A stretch of DNA of 64,000 nucleotides from Paraburkholderia aromaticivorans (lineage in GTDB: Bacteria; Pseudomonadota; Gammaproteobacteria; Burkholderiales; Burkholderiaceae). Where the stretch lies: NCBI RefSeq assembly GCF_002278075.1, contig NZ_CP022990.1, forward strand, positions 806,001 through 870,000, read 5' to 3'. This document shows positions 16,699 to 26,567 of the stretch, in pieces; position 1 is the first letter of the stretch, and each line of letters opens with the position of its first letter. The translations under genes were made by a program, and so were the position numbers. The notes beneath the pieces were generated by a model, which saw nothing but the letters and a program-made list of their open reading frames with translations, was not told where the DNA came from and did not search any database.

Positions 16699-16787
16699 CA
16701 TGACGCCTCAGCCGCGGACGCGCCCGCGCGCATTTCTTCAACCGGCCACGCATGCGGCACGCGCATACGAGCCCTTACCGGATGCTC

Positions 16788-16815
16788 ATGCACGAAACTT
16801 CATGCACGAAACTTT
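16788..16815 (+). repeat. 14-bp tandem duplication across the antiporter start codon
   Basis: ATGCACGAAACTTC (16788-16801) is followed at once by ATGCACGAAACTTT (16802-16815). Both copies begin with ATG but lie in different frames; only the second opens the antiporter. The upstream copy has the better-placed GGAT sequence. Confidence 0.9.
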
Positions 16816-18121
16816 GTGGTTTCTCATCGTCGGCGGCGTGCTCGTTTTCATGGGCCTCGCGGCGACGACACTGCGGCGGCTGCCCATCAGCGCCGCCATG
16901 TTCTACCTCGCGATCGGCTACGCGCTCGGGCCAGCCGGTATCGGCCTGTTGCGTCTGGACATGATCGCCGACGCGCATCTGCTGCGCATCTTCACTGAAG
17001 TCGCGCTGCTCGTCTCGCTGTTTGCCATCGGCCTGCGCTTGCGGCTGGGCATGCTGGAAAAGCTCTGGACCGTGCCGCTGCGGCTCGGCTTCCTCGCCAT
17101 GCTGGCGACCATTCCGCTGCTGACCCTCTTCGGCGTCTACGTCCTGCATCTCGGCTGGGGGCCGGCGCTGCTGCTGGCGGCGATTCTCGCGCCCACCGAC
17201 CCGGTGCTCGCCCACGACGTGCAAGTGCACAATCCGGGGGATCTCGATTTGCTGCGCTTCGCGCTCTCCGGCGAAGGCGGCCTGAACGACGGTATCGCAC
17301 TCCCGTTTGCGCTGCTCGGCCTGGCGTTATGCGCCGCGCCCTCCTCTGCAGCGGGGGAACTGCTGAACCTGAAGCTCGCAGGCAGCGTGGTGTGGGGCGT
17401 GGCAGGGGCGCTCGCGATTGGCGGCGCGCTCGGCTGGGCCACCACCCATGCGGTGACCTGGCTGCGCACCCGCCATGCGCAGGCGCTCGGCCTCGAAGGT
17501 TTCTTCGCGCTCGGTCTGATCGAACTCTGCTTTGGCGTCGCGCAACTCGCGCAAACCTATGGTTTTCTGGCCGTATTCGCGGCCGGTGTCGCGATGCGCC
17601 GCGTCGAACATCGCGCGAGCGGCGGCATGTCGGCTCGCAAGGCCATCGGCACCGTCGATCCGGAAGACGTCGACGCGACCGCGGCGAATCCGAGCAAAGC
17701 GCATGCGTACATGACGGAATCGGTGCTCGGCTTCACGATCGAACTCGAACGCATTGCCGAAGTCGCCGTCATGACAATGGTCGGCAACGTGCTTGCCACC
17801 ATGCAAGCGCCGCTTTTCACCTGGCAGACCATTGCGCTCACCGCCGCGCTGTTCGTCCTCGTGCGGCCGGTGTCGGTGGAATTGTCGCTGCTGGGGTCGA
17901 GCGCCACGCCGACGCAACGGCGGCTGATGAGCTGGTTCGGCATCCGTGGCATCGGATCGTTTTACTACCTCGCGTATGCACTTGAAAACGGCAGCGCGGC
18001 CGACGTCGCGCCGCTCGTGCCGCTCACGCTCGCCGTGATCGCGGCCTCGGTCGTGATCCACGGTGTCTCGGCAACGCCGTTGATGAACTGGTATCACCGG
18101 CTGCGCACCCGCGAGGGTTAG
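16802..18121 (+). CDS. Na+/H+ antiporter, CPA1 type
   Basis: 439-residue inner-membrane cation:proton antiporter with 11-13 hydrophobic segments. The ion-binding motifs are APTDPVLAHDVQV (about 135) and GEGGLNDGIALPFAL (about 155-170), as in NhaP-like CPA1 exchangers; a later segment GIRGIGSFYYLAYAL is also typical. It exports Na+ or K+ in exchange for protons. The start is uncertain: ATG 16802 gives the expected MHETLWFLIVGG N-terminus but lies behind the out-of-frame ATG made by the 14-bp duplication; ATG 16700 would add a 34-residue polar tail. Confidence 0.88.
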   Translation: MHETLWFLIVGGVLVFMGLAATTLRRLPISAAMFYLAIGYALGPAGIGLLRLDMIADAHLLRIFTEVALLVSLFAIGLRLRLGMLEKLWTVPLRLGFLAMLATIPLLTLFGVYVLHLGWGPALLLAAILAPTDPVLAHDVQVHNPGDLDLLRFALSGEGGLNDGIALPFALLGLALCAAPSSAAGELLNLKLAGSVVWGVAGALAIGGALGWATTHAVTWLRTRHAQALGLEGFFALGLIELCFGVAQLAQTYGFLAVFAAGVAMRRVEHRASGGMSARKAIGTVDPEDVDATAANPSKAHAYMTESVLGFTIELERIAEVAVMTMVGNVLATMQAPLFTWQTIALTAALFVLVRPVSVELSLLGSSATPTQRRLMSWFGIRGIGSFYYLAYALENGSAADVAPLVPLTLAVIAASVVIHGVSATPLMNWYHRLRTREG

Positions 18122-18258
18122 GCAGGCACGGCCATCCAGCGCCTGAATACGTGACGCCTTCGATTCGCCCGCGCTCGCGCAGGCGGTCTTCGTTCGAACG
18201 TAAATCGAAGCCGCTAGAATACGGGACCTTCCTGCCGCAACACGACTTCTCATATTCA

Positions 18259-18828
18259 ATGACCTCACGCGACGATTCGGAACGTACGGCGCGAGCGAGC
18301 GCCGCCGACTCACTGTTTGCTTTTCTCAAGTCGCTGCCGCCCCGCGAGCGCTTGATGGAAGGCAGCTTCATGGCCGTGCAGGCGGTGGCGGGCGCGAGCC
18401 TCGCCTTCGCCATCGGCCGCGCGCTGCATACCGAGCAGGCGTTCTGGGCCTGCATCACCGCGATTGCGGTCAGCCAGCACAGCTATATCGATACCCGCAA
18501 CCTGTCGCGCGATCAATTCATCGGCGCAATGGTCGGCGGCTTGTGCGGACTCATGGGCACGACGCTCGGCGCCGGCTATTTCGCCGCCTATGCGGCCACC
18601 GTAGGAGCGGCGATCATCATGTGCTGGATCCTGAACGTGGGCAGCGCGGCGCGTCTGGGCGGCATCACGGCCACCATCATGCTGCTCGTGCCCGGCATCG
18701 GGCCCGCATGGGACAAAGCCTTGCTGCGCCTCGGTGAAGTGACGCTCGGCACGGTCTGCGCGCTGCTGGTGGCCATTCTCATGTCGTGGATCGAGGAGCG
18801 CTGGCTCGGCAAGCCGCACAAGACCTAG
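18259..18828 (+). CDS. FUSC-family inner-membrane protein
   Basis: 189 residues with about five transmembrane segments of the FUSC/aromatic acid exporter type (HTEQAFWACITAIAVSQHSY, FIGAMVGGLCGLMGTTLGAG, ITATIMLLVPGIG). It corresponds to the membrane half of AaeB-like efflux proteins without the large cytoplasmic domain. Substrate unknown. Its stop is immediately followed by the stop of the convergent AraC gene. Confidence 0.8.
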   Translation: MTSRDDSERTARASAADSLFAFLKSLPPRERLMEGSFMAVQAVAGASLAFAIGRALHTEQAFWACITAIAVSQHSYIDTRNLSRDQFIGAMVGGLCGLMGTTLGAGYFAAYAATVGAAIIMCWILNVGSAARLGGITATIMLLVPGIGPAWDKALLRLGEVTLGTVCALLVAILMSWIEERWLGKPHKT

Positions 18829-19791
18829 CTAGGGTCGAGCCGCGTCGCTCGCCTGCGGCAGACGCCGGTAACGTCCCGGCGTCACGCCCATGCTTTGCTG
18901 AAACGCCTTGCCGAAAGCCGCCTCCGATTGATAGCCCACCGCTTCGCCGATCTCGGCCGCGCTGCGCTGCGTGCGCCGCAGCAGATCGCACGCCAGGGTC
19001 ATGCGGATCTGCGTGAGAAAGTCCATGACCGTCATGCCCGCGCGCTCATTGAAATGGCGTGCGTAAGTCGCGCGCGACATGGCGGCAAGTTCGCCGAGTT
19101 CGGCAATGGTCCAGGCCCGCTCGGGAGCGTTCAGCATGCCTTGCACGGAAGCGCCGAGGCGCGCGTCGGCAAGCAGTGCGAGCACGCCTGAGGTCGATGC
19201 ATGCTGTTCGCCATGCACGCGCAACGCCATGGCAAACAGCGCCTGGCTCAATGCGGTGACGATGGCAAGGGCACCCGCCTCGCGTCGTTCCGCCTCGGTC
19301 CGCATCAGCGCGATCACCGTTTGCAACGAGCCCAGCGTTGGCATGCCGCCCAGCGAGACATGGAACGGATCGGGCAACGCGTTGAGCAGCAACGCCGACG
19401 AGCCGGGCGCGTAGACGAAGCGGCCGCAAAGCAGATCGACGTCGGCGGAGATGGGCGCGGGATTGCCGCTGTCTTTGCCGCTGTCGTTGCGCCGCACCGG
19501 CAGCATGCCGTCATGGCCGAGTGTCAGCGGCGCGGCGGCGGCCAAGCGCCTCACGTCGCGCACACGGTGCGCCGCGCCACGCGGAAACAGCATGAAGTCG
19601 CCCGCGGTCAGGGCGTGCTGTGCGCCATCCGCGGTTTCGACGATACACGCGCCGTCCAGCACCAGGTGAAACGGCGCAATGCCCGGTTCCATCGGGTCAT
19701 GATCGACGTCGAAGGCGCCCGAGAGCAGGCAACGCAGATCGAGACTGGCCTGGGGCCGGGCGAGGTCGATCAGTCGGCTAAGGGTATCCAT
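18829..19791 (-). CDS. AraC-family regulator with N-terminal cupin
   Basis: 320 residues: an N-terminal cupin-like sensor (about 10-190; HLVLDGACIVETADG, FMLFPRGAAHRVRDV) and a C-terminal double helix-turn-helix (about 210-315; ELGELAAMSRATYARHFNER and SAAEIGEAVGYQSEAAFGKA). It is divergent from the AhpD-like gene at 19909, which it most likely controls, with only 117 bp between them. The ligand cannot be predicted. Confidence 0.9.
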   Translation of the reverse strand: MDTLSRLIDLARPQASLDLRCLLSGAFDVDHDPMEPGIAPFHLVLDGACIVETADGAQHALTAGDFMLFPRGAAHRVRDVRRLAAAAPLTLGHDGMLPVRRNDSGKDSGNPAPISADVDLLCGRFVYAPGSSALLLNALPDPFHVSLGGMPTLGSLQTVIALMRTEAERREAGALAIVTALSQALFAMALRVHGEQHASTSGVLALLADARLGASVQGMLNAPERAWTIAELGELAAMSRATYARHFNERAGMTVMDFLTQIRMTLACDLLRRTQRSAAEIGEAVGYQSEAAFGKAFQQSMGVTPGRYRRLPQASDAARP

Positions 19792-19908
19792 GAGACGGTC
19801 GCGCTAAAAATTGAGCGAATCGAGTATTCAGGATAGCGCCGGACAGCGCAATACTCTGTCTCACGACGCCGGCACCCGCCGGCGCGCAGCAGACCAAGGA
19901 GCACTGCC

Positions 19909-20265
19909 ATGTTGAACTGGATCGATTACCGCAAAGAACTGTTCGGGCGCATCGGCGAAATCGGCAAATTGTCGCCGGATACCGTCAGAGCCTATCAGAC
20001 GATGTCGAGCGCCGGCCAGAAGAAGGACCTGCTCGGCGCCAAGACGCGCGAACTGATTTCGGTCGCCGTGGCGGTCAGCCTGCGTTGTGACGGCTGTATC
20101 ACCGTGCACACCGCCGAAGCGCTCAAGCTGGGTGCAACGCGCGACGAAATCGCCGAAGCGCTGGGCGTGGCGGTGGCCGTCAATGCGGGCGCCGCGATGG
20201 TGTACTCGGCTCGCACGATGGATGCCGCCGCCGCTTATGCGGCGCAAGCTGCGGATGCGGCCTGA
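19909..20265 (+). CDS. AhpD-like carboxymuconolactone decarboxylase-family protein
   Basis: 118 residues with the AhpD core: CDGCITVHTAEALKLGATRD gives Cys60, Cys63 and His67, the CxxC peroxidase or disulfide-reductase site, followed by IAEALGVAVAVNAGAA. These proteins reduce peroxides or repair oxidised partners and form trimers or hexamers. AAGGAG precedes the ATG. The divergent AraC regulator is the likely controller. Confidence 0.9.
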   Translation: MLNWIDYRKELFGRIGEIGKLSPDTVRAYQTMSSAGQKKDLLGAKTRELISVAVAVSLRCDGCITVHTAEALKLGATRDEIAEALGVAVAVNAGAAMVYSARTMDAAAAYAAQAADAA

Positions 20266-20417
20266 GCCGCCCGAGGAACGGGCGGCAGACGCCGCCTTAG
20301 GCTGCCTGAGAGGCCGCCACGAAGCGTGAGCGGCCGCACCGCAAACCGCCTGCTGCGTCGCGCGGCGTACGACCGGCGCGCACCGCCGCGCGGCCCGCTC
20401 TCCGCGTGCGCCCGCCA

Positions 20418-21467
20418 CTACGCCCGATGCCGCGCCGTCTCCAGCTGCTTGCGGCGCGGCTCGCCCTGACGATCCAGCATCCAGCCCGGATATTCGGCGG
20501 GCAGCCTGCTGACCTGATCGAGCTTCGCGAGTTCGTCCGCGGTGAGCGAGACGCCGGTCGCGGCAATATTGTCGTCGAGCTGCTCGAGCTTCTTCGCGCC
20601 GACGATCACCGAGGTCACCACGCGCTGATGCAACAGCCAGGCCAGCGCGATCTGCGCCACGGTCACCTTTTTCGTCCCGGCCATCTCACGCATGACGTCG
20701 ATACAGTCGTACGCGCGCTCGCGCTCGACCGGCGGAAAGTCGAAGGTCGTGCGGCGGCTGCCCGCTTCGCCCTGCTGCTCGCGCCCATATTTGCCGCTCA
20801 GCAAGCCGCCCGCGAGCGGACTCCACACCATCAGACCCAGGCCCTCGCTGCGCAGCATCGGCACGAGTTCACGTTCGAGGTCGCGGCCCGCCAGCGTGTA
20901 ATACGCCTGCAGGGTGTCGAAGCGCGCGAGACCGAGACGCTCCGAGATGCCGAGCGCTTTCACGATCTGCCACGCGGCCCAGTTCGACACGCCGACGTAG
21001 CGCACATGGCCGTGCTGCACGAGCGTGTCGAGCGCGCGGACGGTTTCTTCGATCGGCGTGGCCGGGTCGAACCCATGGATCTGATACAGGTCGACGTGAT
21101 CGAGCTGCAGACGCTTCAAGCTCGCCTTCACGCCGTCGATGATGTGGTAACGCGAGGCGCCGCGCGCGTTCGGAAACTCGCCGGTCTGGCCGAACACCTT
21201 GGTGGCCACCACCACTTTGTCGCGTGGCACCTTGAGGTTTTTCAGCGCCTCGCCCGTGATCTGCTCGGACAGACCTTCCGCGTAGACGTCGGCCGTGTCG
21301 ATGAAATTGATGCCCGCGTCGAGCGCCCTGCCGACCAGCCGCTCCGCGTCGCCCTGCTGCAGATCGCCGATCTGCTTCCACATGCCTTCGCCACCGCCGA
21401 AAGTCATCGTGCCCAGACATAACTCTGAAACAAACACACCGGTACGGCCCAACTGGTTGTAGCGCAT
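20418..21467 (-). CDS. Aldo/keto reductase
   Basis: 349-residue NADPH-dependent aldo/keto reductase (TIM barrel). Catalytic Asp and Tyr fall in NFIDTADVYAEGLSEQI (about 50-66), the Lys in VVVATKVFG (about 80), the His in DLYQIHGFDP (about 115), and the cofactor loop in VIVGAKKLEQLDDNI near 290. The ATG at 21467 follows GGAG. Monocistronic; substrate unknown. Confidence 0.9.
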   Translation of the reverse strand: MRYNQLGRTGVFVSELCLGTMTFGGGEGMWKQIGDLQQGDAERLVGRALDAGINFIDTADVYAEGLSEQITGEALKNLKVPRDKVVVATKVFGQTGEFPNARGASRYHIIDGVKASLKRLQLDHVDLYQIHGFDPATPIEETVRALDTLVQHGHVRYVGVSNWAAWQIVKALGISERLGLARFDTLQAYYTLAGRDLERELVPMLRSEGLGLMVWSPLAGGLLSGKYGREQQGEAGSRRTTFDFPPVERERAYDCIDVMREMAGTKKVTVAQIALAWLLHQRVVTSVIVGAKKLEQLDDNIAATGVSLTADELAKLDQVSRLPAEYPGWMLDRQGEPRRKQLETARHRA

Positions 21468-21670
21468 CGTCGAGACTCCATCGTTGATTCGTGGACGGGA
21501 GAGCCGTAGAGAGTACTGCAATTAGCAAAATCAGGCAGAGCGCAAAACGCTCGTGCCGGCGCCCGTCAGCGGGCGCGGATTTGTTTCAACCTCCTTACGA
21601 TCGGTTCGACCGCGCACCACACCGAGCGGCACCGGCCGGACGGCAAACATTGGCGCCGTATGGGCGGATT

Positions 21671-21715
21671 CGCCGGCAAGGCGAGCGCCGGCAAGGCGAG
21701 CGCCGGCAAGCCGGG
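21671..21715. repeat. 15-bp tandem repeat, about 2.7 copies
   Basis: Two identical units CGCCGGCAAGGCGAG and a third that is degenerate in its last five bases, upstream of lhr. Confidence 0.85.
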
Positions 21716-21751
21716 TTCGGCAAAACCCGCGCAAACCTGCCAGACTAACCT

Positions 21752-21786
21752 CTGATCCTGACTCCTGATCCTGATTCCTGAGCCTG
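21752..21786. repeat. 13-bp tandem repeat, about 2.7 copies
   Basis: CTGATCCTGACTC, then CTGATCCTGATTC, then a truncated CTGAGCCTG. It ends 34 bp before the lhr start. Confidence 0.8.
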
Positions 21787-21819
21787 TTTTCTGGTCGTGA
21801 TCGCTGCCGCCCTCTGGAT

Positions 21820-24800
21820 ATGGCACGCGGCGCCCCCATCTATGCCAACATGACTTCGGCCACCAGCACCTCTGCCGCCGCCCTGGATGCGGCTTCCGGC
21901 ACCGCATCCGGTTGTGTCGTGACGCCCGTGGTGGGAGGGTGGGCGGCCGACGCGCTGGGCGATTTTCATCCCGCGGTCGCGAGCTGGTTCCGCCAGCGCT
22001 TCGCCGCCCCGACCGAGGCCCAGGCCGCGGCGTGGCCGCAGATTCGCGGTGGCCGCTCCACGCTGGTGGCCGCGCCCACGGGTTCGGGCAAGACCCTCAC
22101 CGCCTTCCTGTCCGCACTCGACGATCTGGTCCAGCAAGGGCTCGCCAACGGCGGCGCACTGCCCGACGAAACACTGGTGGTCTACGTTTCTCCGCTCAAG
22201 GCGCTCTCCAACGACATTCGCCTCAATCTGCAAGTGCCGTTGCAAGGCATTGCCGCGGAACTCGACGCGCGCGGCTTGCCGCCGCTGGATATCCGCACCG
22301 CGGTGCGCACCGGCGACACCACCCAGCAGGAACGCAACGCGTTGAAAAAGCGCGCGCCGCATATTCTCGTGACCACGCCGGAATCGCTTTACGTGTTGCT
22401 CGGTTCGGACTCCGGCCGCCGCATGCTCGCGACCGTGCGCACGGTGATCGTCGACGAAATTCACGCGCTGGCCGGCAGCAAGCGCGGCAGCCACCTCGCG
22501 CTCAGCCTGGAGCGGCTCGACGCGCTGTGCCGGCGGCGCCTGCCGCGCATCGGCCTGTCTGCGACGCAAAAACCGGTCAGCGCTGTCGCGCGCTTTCTGG
22601 TGGGCGGCGCGAGTCTGGACAGCGACCTGCCGGCCGATTGCGCGATTGTCGACGTGGGTCACGTCCGCGCCCGCGATCTCGCGCTCGAAATCCCGCCCGT
22701 GCCGCTCGAAGCGGTGATGCCCAACGAGGTGTGGGAACGCGTCTACGACCGTCTCGCCGAACTGGTGGCGATGCACCGCACCACGCTCATCTTCGTCAAC
22801 ACGCGCCGCATGGCCGAGCGCGCCGCGCGCCATCTGACCGAGCGGCTGGGCAAGGACGTGGTCGCGGCGCACCACGGCAGCCTCGCGAAAGAACATCGGT
22901 TCGACGCCGAACAGCGCCTGAAACGCGGCGAACTGCGCGTGCTGATCGCCACGGCTTCGCTGGAACTCGGCATCGATATCGGCGACGTCGATCTGGTCTG
23001 CCAGATGGGTTCGCCACGCGCGATCGCGCCGTTCCTGCAACGCGTCGGCCGCTCGGGCCACCATGTCGGCGGGATGCCGAAAGGCCGGCTCTTTCCGGCG
23101 TCGCGCGACGATCTGATCGAATGCGCCGCGCTGCTCGATTGCGTGCGGCGCGGCGAACTCGACGCGTTGCGCATTCCGCGCGCCCCGCTCGATGTGCTCG
23201 CCCAGCAGATCGTCGCGGAGGTTGCGAGCGCCGAATGGAGCGAAGACGCGCTGTTCGAGATGATGCGGCGCGCCGCGCCGTACGCGGACCTGACACGCGA
23301 ACAGTACGACGCCGTGCTGCGCATGCTTGCCGAAGGCTATACGAGCCGCAACGGTCCGCGCGGCGCCTATATTCACCGCGACGTGGTGAGCGGCACGCTG
23401 CGTGGCCGGCGCGGCGGCAAGCTGGTCGCCGTCACGTCGGGCGGCACGATTCCCGAGAACGCCGACTATGCGGTGGTGCTCGAACCGCAGGCGATCCACA
23501 TCGGCACCGTCAACGAGGATTTCGCCGTCGAAAGTCTCGCCGGCGACGTGTTTCAGCTCGGCAACGCGTCGTACCGGATTCTGCGGATCGAAAGCGGGCG
23601 CGTGCGGGTCGAGGACGCGCAGGGGCAGCCGCCGAATATTCCTTTCTGGCTGGGCGAAGCGCCGGGACGCAGCGACGAGCTGTCGTTCGGCGTCGCGCGT
23701 TTGCGTGAACAGATCGGGCGGCTTCTCGACGCGAACGCTCCGGTGGCGCCGGCCGTCGTGGCGGACGTGGCCGGAATGGAAGCTGAAGCTGAAGTTCAAA
23801 CGCTCCCTGCCCGCCTCGACCACGCGACCCACTGGCTCGAACACAACCTCGGTCTCGACGAAGCCGCCGCGCGCCAGATCGTCGACTATCTCGCCCGCGC
23901 GCGCGCCGCGCTCGGCGTGCTGCCCACGCAGAACACGCTGGTGATGGAGCGTTTCTTCGACGAATCCGGCGGCACCCAACTCGTGATCCACGCGCCGTTC
24001 GGCAGCCGCGTGAACCGCGCGTGGGGCCTCGCGCTGCGCAAGCGGTTCTGCCGCACCTTCAACTTCGAACTGCAAGCCGCCGCCACCGAAGATGCAATCG
24101 TGCTGTCGCTGACCGGCAGCCATTCCTTCGTGCTCGACGACGTGTGGCGCTATCTGCATTCGAACAGCGCGGAGCATCTGCTGATTCAGGCGCTGCTCGA
24201 CGCGCCGCTGTTCGGCGTGCGCTGGCGCTGGAACGCGACCACCGCGCTCGGCTTGCCGCGTTATACCGGCGGCCGCAAGACCGCGCCGCAATTGCAGCGC
24301 ATGCGCAGCGAAGATCTGCTGGCGAACGTGTTTCCCGAACAGGCTGCCTGTCTGGAGAACGTGGTCGGCGAACGCGAGCTGCCGCGGCATCCGTTAGTGG
24401 ACCAAACCGTCGACGACTGTCTGCACGAGGCCATGGATAGCGAAGGCTGGCTCACGCTGCTGCGCCGGATCGAACAGGGCGACGTTCAGCTGGTTGCGCG
24501 CGATTTGCCGGCGCCCTCGCCGCTCGCGGCCGAAATCCTCAATGCGAAGCCCTATGCGTATCTCGACGACGCGCCGATCGAGGAACGCCGCACGCAGGCC
24601 GTGCTGAGCCGCCGCTGGACGGATCCGTCGAGTGCCGACGATCTCGGCGCGCTGGACGCCGGCGCCATCGAAAGCGTGCGCGACGAAGCATGGCCGCAGG
24701 CGCGCAACATCGACGAGATGCACGAGGCGCTGACGGGGCTTGCGTGCATCACCGAGGCCGAAGCGCGCCATCACGAAGGCTGGCCGGCGTGGCTCGCGGC

Positions 24801-26352
24801 GCTGGCCGACGCCGGCCGCGCCAGCCGCTTGCAATTCGCCTCGGGCGACGCCGTGTGGCTGCCCGTGGAGCGCCTCACCTGCTTCGAGGCGCTCTATCCC
24901 GACGCCCGCTTCGCGCCCCCGCTCGCCGCGCCGAAAGGCTACACGGAGAGCTGGCACACCGACGACGCCTTGCTCGACGTGCTCCGTGCGCGTTTGACGG
25001 GTTTCGGCCCGCTGCCGGTCGGCGCGATCGCGGCGGCGCTAGACTTGCCGGCGGCCTCGGTCGAACAGAGCCTCACGCGCCTCGAAGCCGAAGGCTACGT
25101 GATGCGCGGGCGCTTCACGCCGCAAGCCGCGGAAGAAGAATGGTGCGAGCGGCATCTCCTCGCGCGCATCCACCGTTACACGGTGAAACGCTTGCGCCGC
25201 GAAATCGAGCCGGTGGAACGGCACGACTTCATGCGTTTTCTGTTCGAGTGGCAGCACCTGACGCCGGACACGCGCAGCGAGGGGCGCGACGCGCTGGCCG
25301 CGGTGCTCGAACAGCTCGAAGGCTTTCAGGCCGCGGCGGGCGCGTGGGAGGAAGACATCCTGCCGGCGCGCGTGAAGGCGTATGTAAATACTTCGCTCGA
25401 CGAACTATGCCGGGCCGGCAAGATAGTCTGGACCCGCCTGACGGAGCGCGCGCGCGGCGCGTCGGGACCGGTCCGCAGTACGCCGATCGTGCTGCTGCCG
25501 CGCGCGCAGGTGCGCGTCTGGAGCGCATTGCTCGATCCGTCGAAGCAACCGGAGTTGTCGGCGCGCGCGCAAGGCGTGTACGACGCGCTCACGCAACACG
25601 GCGCCATGTTCTTCGACGAACTGCTGGCTGAAGTTCGCGTATTGCGTATGGAACTCGAAAACGCGCTGGGCGAACTGGTGGCCGCGGGCCTCGTGAACTC
25701 CGACAGTTTCGCGGGCTTGCGCGCGTTGCTGAAGCCGGTTGCCAAACGCAATGCGTTTTCCAGCAACCGGCGCGCACGCTCGAGCGCGCTGATCGGCGGC
25801 ATGGACGACGCGGGCCGCTGGGCGCTGGTCACCCGTCCCGCGGCCGCTGTTGCAGCCGGGACGACGCCGGAGCGCCGCCGGCAACTACCGCCTGAAGTGC
25901 TCGAACATGTCGCGATGACGCTGTTGCGCCGTTATGGCGTGGTGTTCTGGCGGTTGCTCGAACGCGAGGCAGATTGGCTGCCGCCATGGCGAGATCTCCT
26001 GCGCGTATTCCAACGGCTCGAAGCACGTGGCGTGATTCGCGGCGGACGTTTTGTGAATGGCCTCGCGGGTGAGCAATTTGCGCTGCCTGAAGCGATTCCG
26101 GTATTGCGGGAAGTCCGACGGCATGCGAACGATAGTGCTTTTGTGTGTGTCGCCGGCACGGATCCATTGAATCTCGCGGGCACCTTGCTCGTCGGCGAAC
26201 GCGTGCCCGCGGTGGCGGGCAATCGGATTCTGTATCGCGACGGCGTCGTGGTGGCGACGCTCGTGGCCGGGGCGTTCTGGTTCGATCCTTCGCTGGAAGC
26301 GGTTCCCGCCGCGAGAGAGCAGGCTCGTGCATGGCTCGCGCGGCGGTTTTGA
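21820..26352 (+). CDS. lhr: Long-form Lhr superfamily 2 helicase
   Basis: 1510 residues, the size of E. coli Lhr. ATP-dependent 3'-to-5' DNA translocase and helicase linked to DNA repair. Visible motifs: Walker [10 protein letters not shown] (about 84-92), [24 protein letters not shown], and motifs [19 protein letters not shown] and QRVGRSGH. The winged-helix and Lhr core follow to about 880, and the long C-terminal region (about 900-1510) is the Lhr-CTD with AlkZ-like winged-helix repeats. Two starts are possible, ATG 21820 and ATG 21850, both with poor ribosome binding sites. No nuclease or ligase partner is adjacent. Confidence 0.93.
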   Translation: MARGAPIYANMTSATSTSAAALDAASGTASGCVVTPVVGGWAADALGDFHPAVASWFRQRFAAPTEAQAAAWPQIRGGRSTLVAAPTGSGKTLTAFLSALDDLVQQGLANGGALPDETLVVYVSPLKALSNDIRLNLQVPLQGIAAELDARGLPPLDIRTAVRTGDTTQQERNALKKRAPHILVTTPESLYVLLGSDSGRRMLATVRTVIVDEIHALAGSKRGSHLALSLERLDALCRRRLPRIGLSATQKPVSAVARFLVGGASLDSDLPADCAIVDVGHVRARDLALEIPPVPLEAVMPNEVWERVYDRLAELVAMHRTTLIFVNTRRMAERAARHLTERLGKDVVAAHHGSLAKEHRFDAEQRLKRGELRVLIATASLELGIDIGDVDLVCQMGSPRAIAPFLQRVGRSGHHVGGMPKGRLFPASRDDLIECAALLDCVRRGELDALRIPRAPLDVLAQQIVAEVASAEWSEDALFEMMRRAAPYADLTREQYDAVLRMLAEGYTSRNGPRGAYIHRDVVSGTLRGRRGGKLVAVTSGGTIPENADYAVVLEPQAIHIGTVNEDFAVESLAGDVFQLGNASYRILRIESGRVRVEDAQGQPPNIPFWLGEAPGRSDELSFGVARLREQIGRLLDANAPVAPAVVADVAGMEAEAEVQTLPARLDHATHWLEHNLGLDEAAARQIVDYLARARAALGVLPTQNTLVMERFFDESGGTQLVIHAPFGSRVNRAWGLALRKRFCRTFNFELQAAATEDAIVLSLTGSHSFVLDDVWRYLHSNSAEHLLIQALLDAPLFGVRWRWNATTALGLPRYTGGRKTAPQLQRMRSEDLLANVFPEQAACLENVVGERELPRHPLVDQTVDDCLHEAMDSEGWLTLLRRIEQGDVQLVARDLPAPSPLAAEILNAKPYAYLDDAPIEERRTQAVLSRRWTDPSSADDLGALDAGAIESVRDEAWPQARNIDEMHEALTGLACITEAEARHHEGWPAWLAALADAGRASRLQFASGDAVWLPVERLTCFEALYPDARFAPPLAAPKGYTESWHTDDALLDVLRARLTGFGPLPVGAIAAALDLPAASVEQSLTRLEAEGYVMRGRFTPQAAEEEWCERHLLARIHRYTVKRLRREIEPVERHDFMRFLFEWQHLTPDTRSEGRDALAAVLEQLEGFQAAAGAWEEDILPARVKAYVNTSLDELCRAGKIVWTRLTERARGASGPVRSTPIVLLPRAQVRVWSALLDPSKQPELSARAQGVYDALTQHGAMFFDELLAEVRVLRMELENALGELVAAGLVNSDSFAGLRALLKPVAKRNAFSSNRRARSSALIGGMDDAGRWALVTRPAAAVAAGTTPERRRQLPPEVLEHVAMTLLRRYGVVFWRLLEREADWLPPWRDLLRVFQRLEARGVIRGGRFVNGLAGEQFALPEAIPVLREVRRHANDSAFVCVAGTDPLNLAGTLLVGERVPAVAGNRILYRDGVVVATLVAGAFWFDPSLEAVPAAREQARAWLARRF

Positions 26353-26489
26353 CCGTTTTAACCGTTTGGCATGCGGGCCGCCGGTCACAAGTTCGCTTTC
26401 CGTGGCGCATAAAGAAACACTAAAGGTGCGCCCGCACTTACCGATAATCTTTCTAAGCCCGAACGCCAGCCGCTTCGCTACAATGGGGA

Positions 26490-26514
26490 CAGTCTTTAAG
26501 TATGATGAAGACTG
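26490..26514. promoter_or_regulatory. Inverted repeat in the rpfR leader
   Basis: CAGTCTT (26490-26496) and AAGACTG (26508-26514) form a 7-bp inverted repeat with an 11-bp spacer, just downstream of a TACAAT hexamer (26479-26484) that could be the rpfR -10 box. It could be an operator or a leader hairpin. Confidence 0.4.
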
Positions 26515-26567
26515 TTTGCCGACTCCGCCTTCAAGACGGCCAACGGCACACACCGCCCGGGGATCTC

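Larger units (their letters stand above)
21468..21819. other. Divergent 352-bp gap with two short tandem repeats
   Basis: Lies between the aldo/keto reductase and lhr. It carries the 15-bp repeat at 21671-21715 and the 13-bp repeat at 21752-21786 listed separately; no consensus promoter for lhr is evident. Confidence 0.5.

Noticed and set aside
21745..24390. Very long minus-strand open frame opposite lhr
   Set aside because: Antisense shadow of a high-GC gene; the translation is Arg/His-rich and contains no domain.
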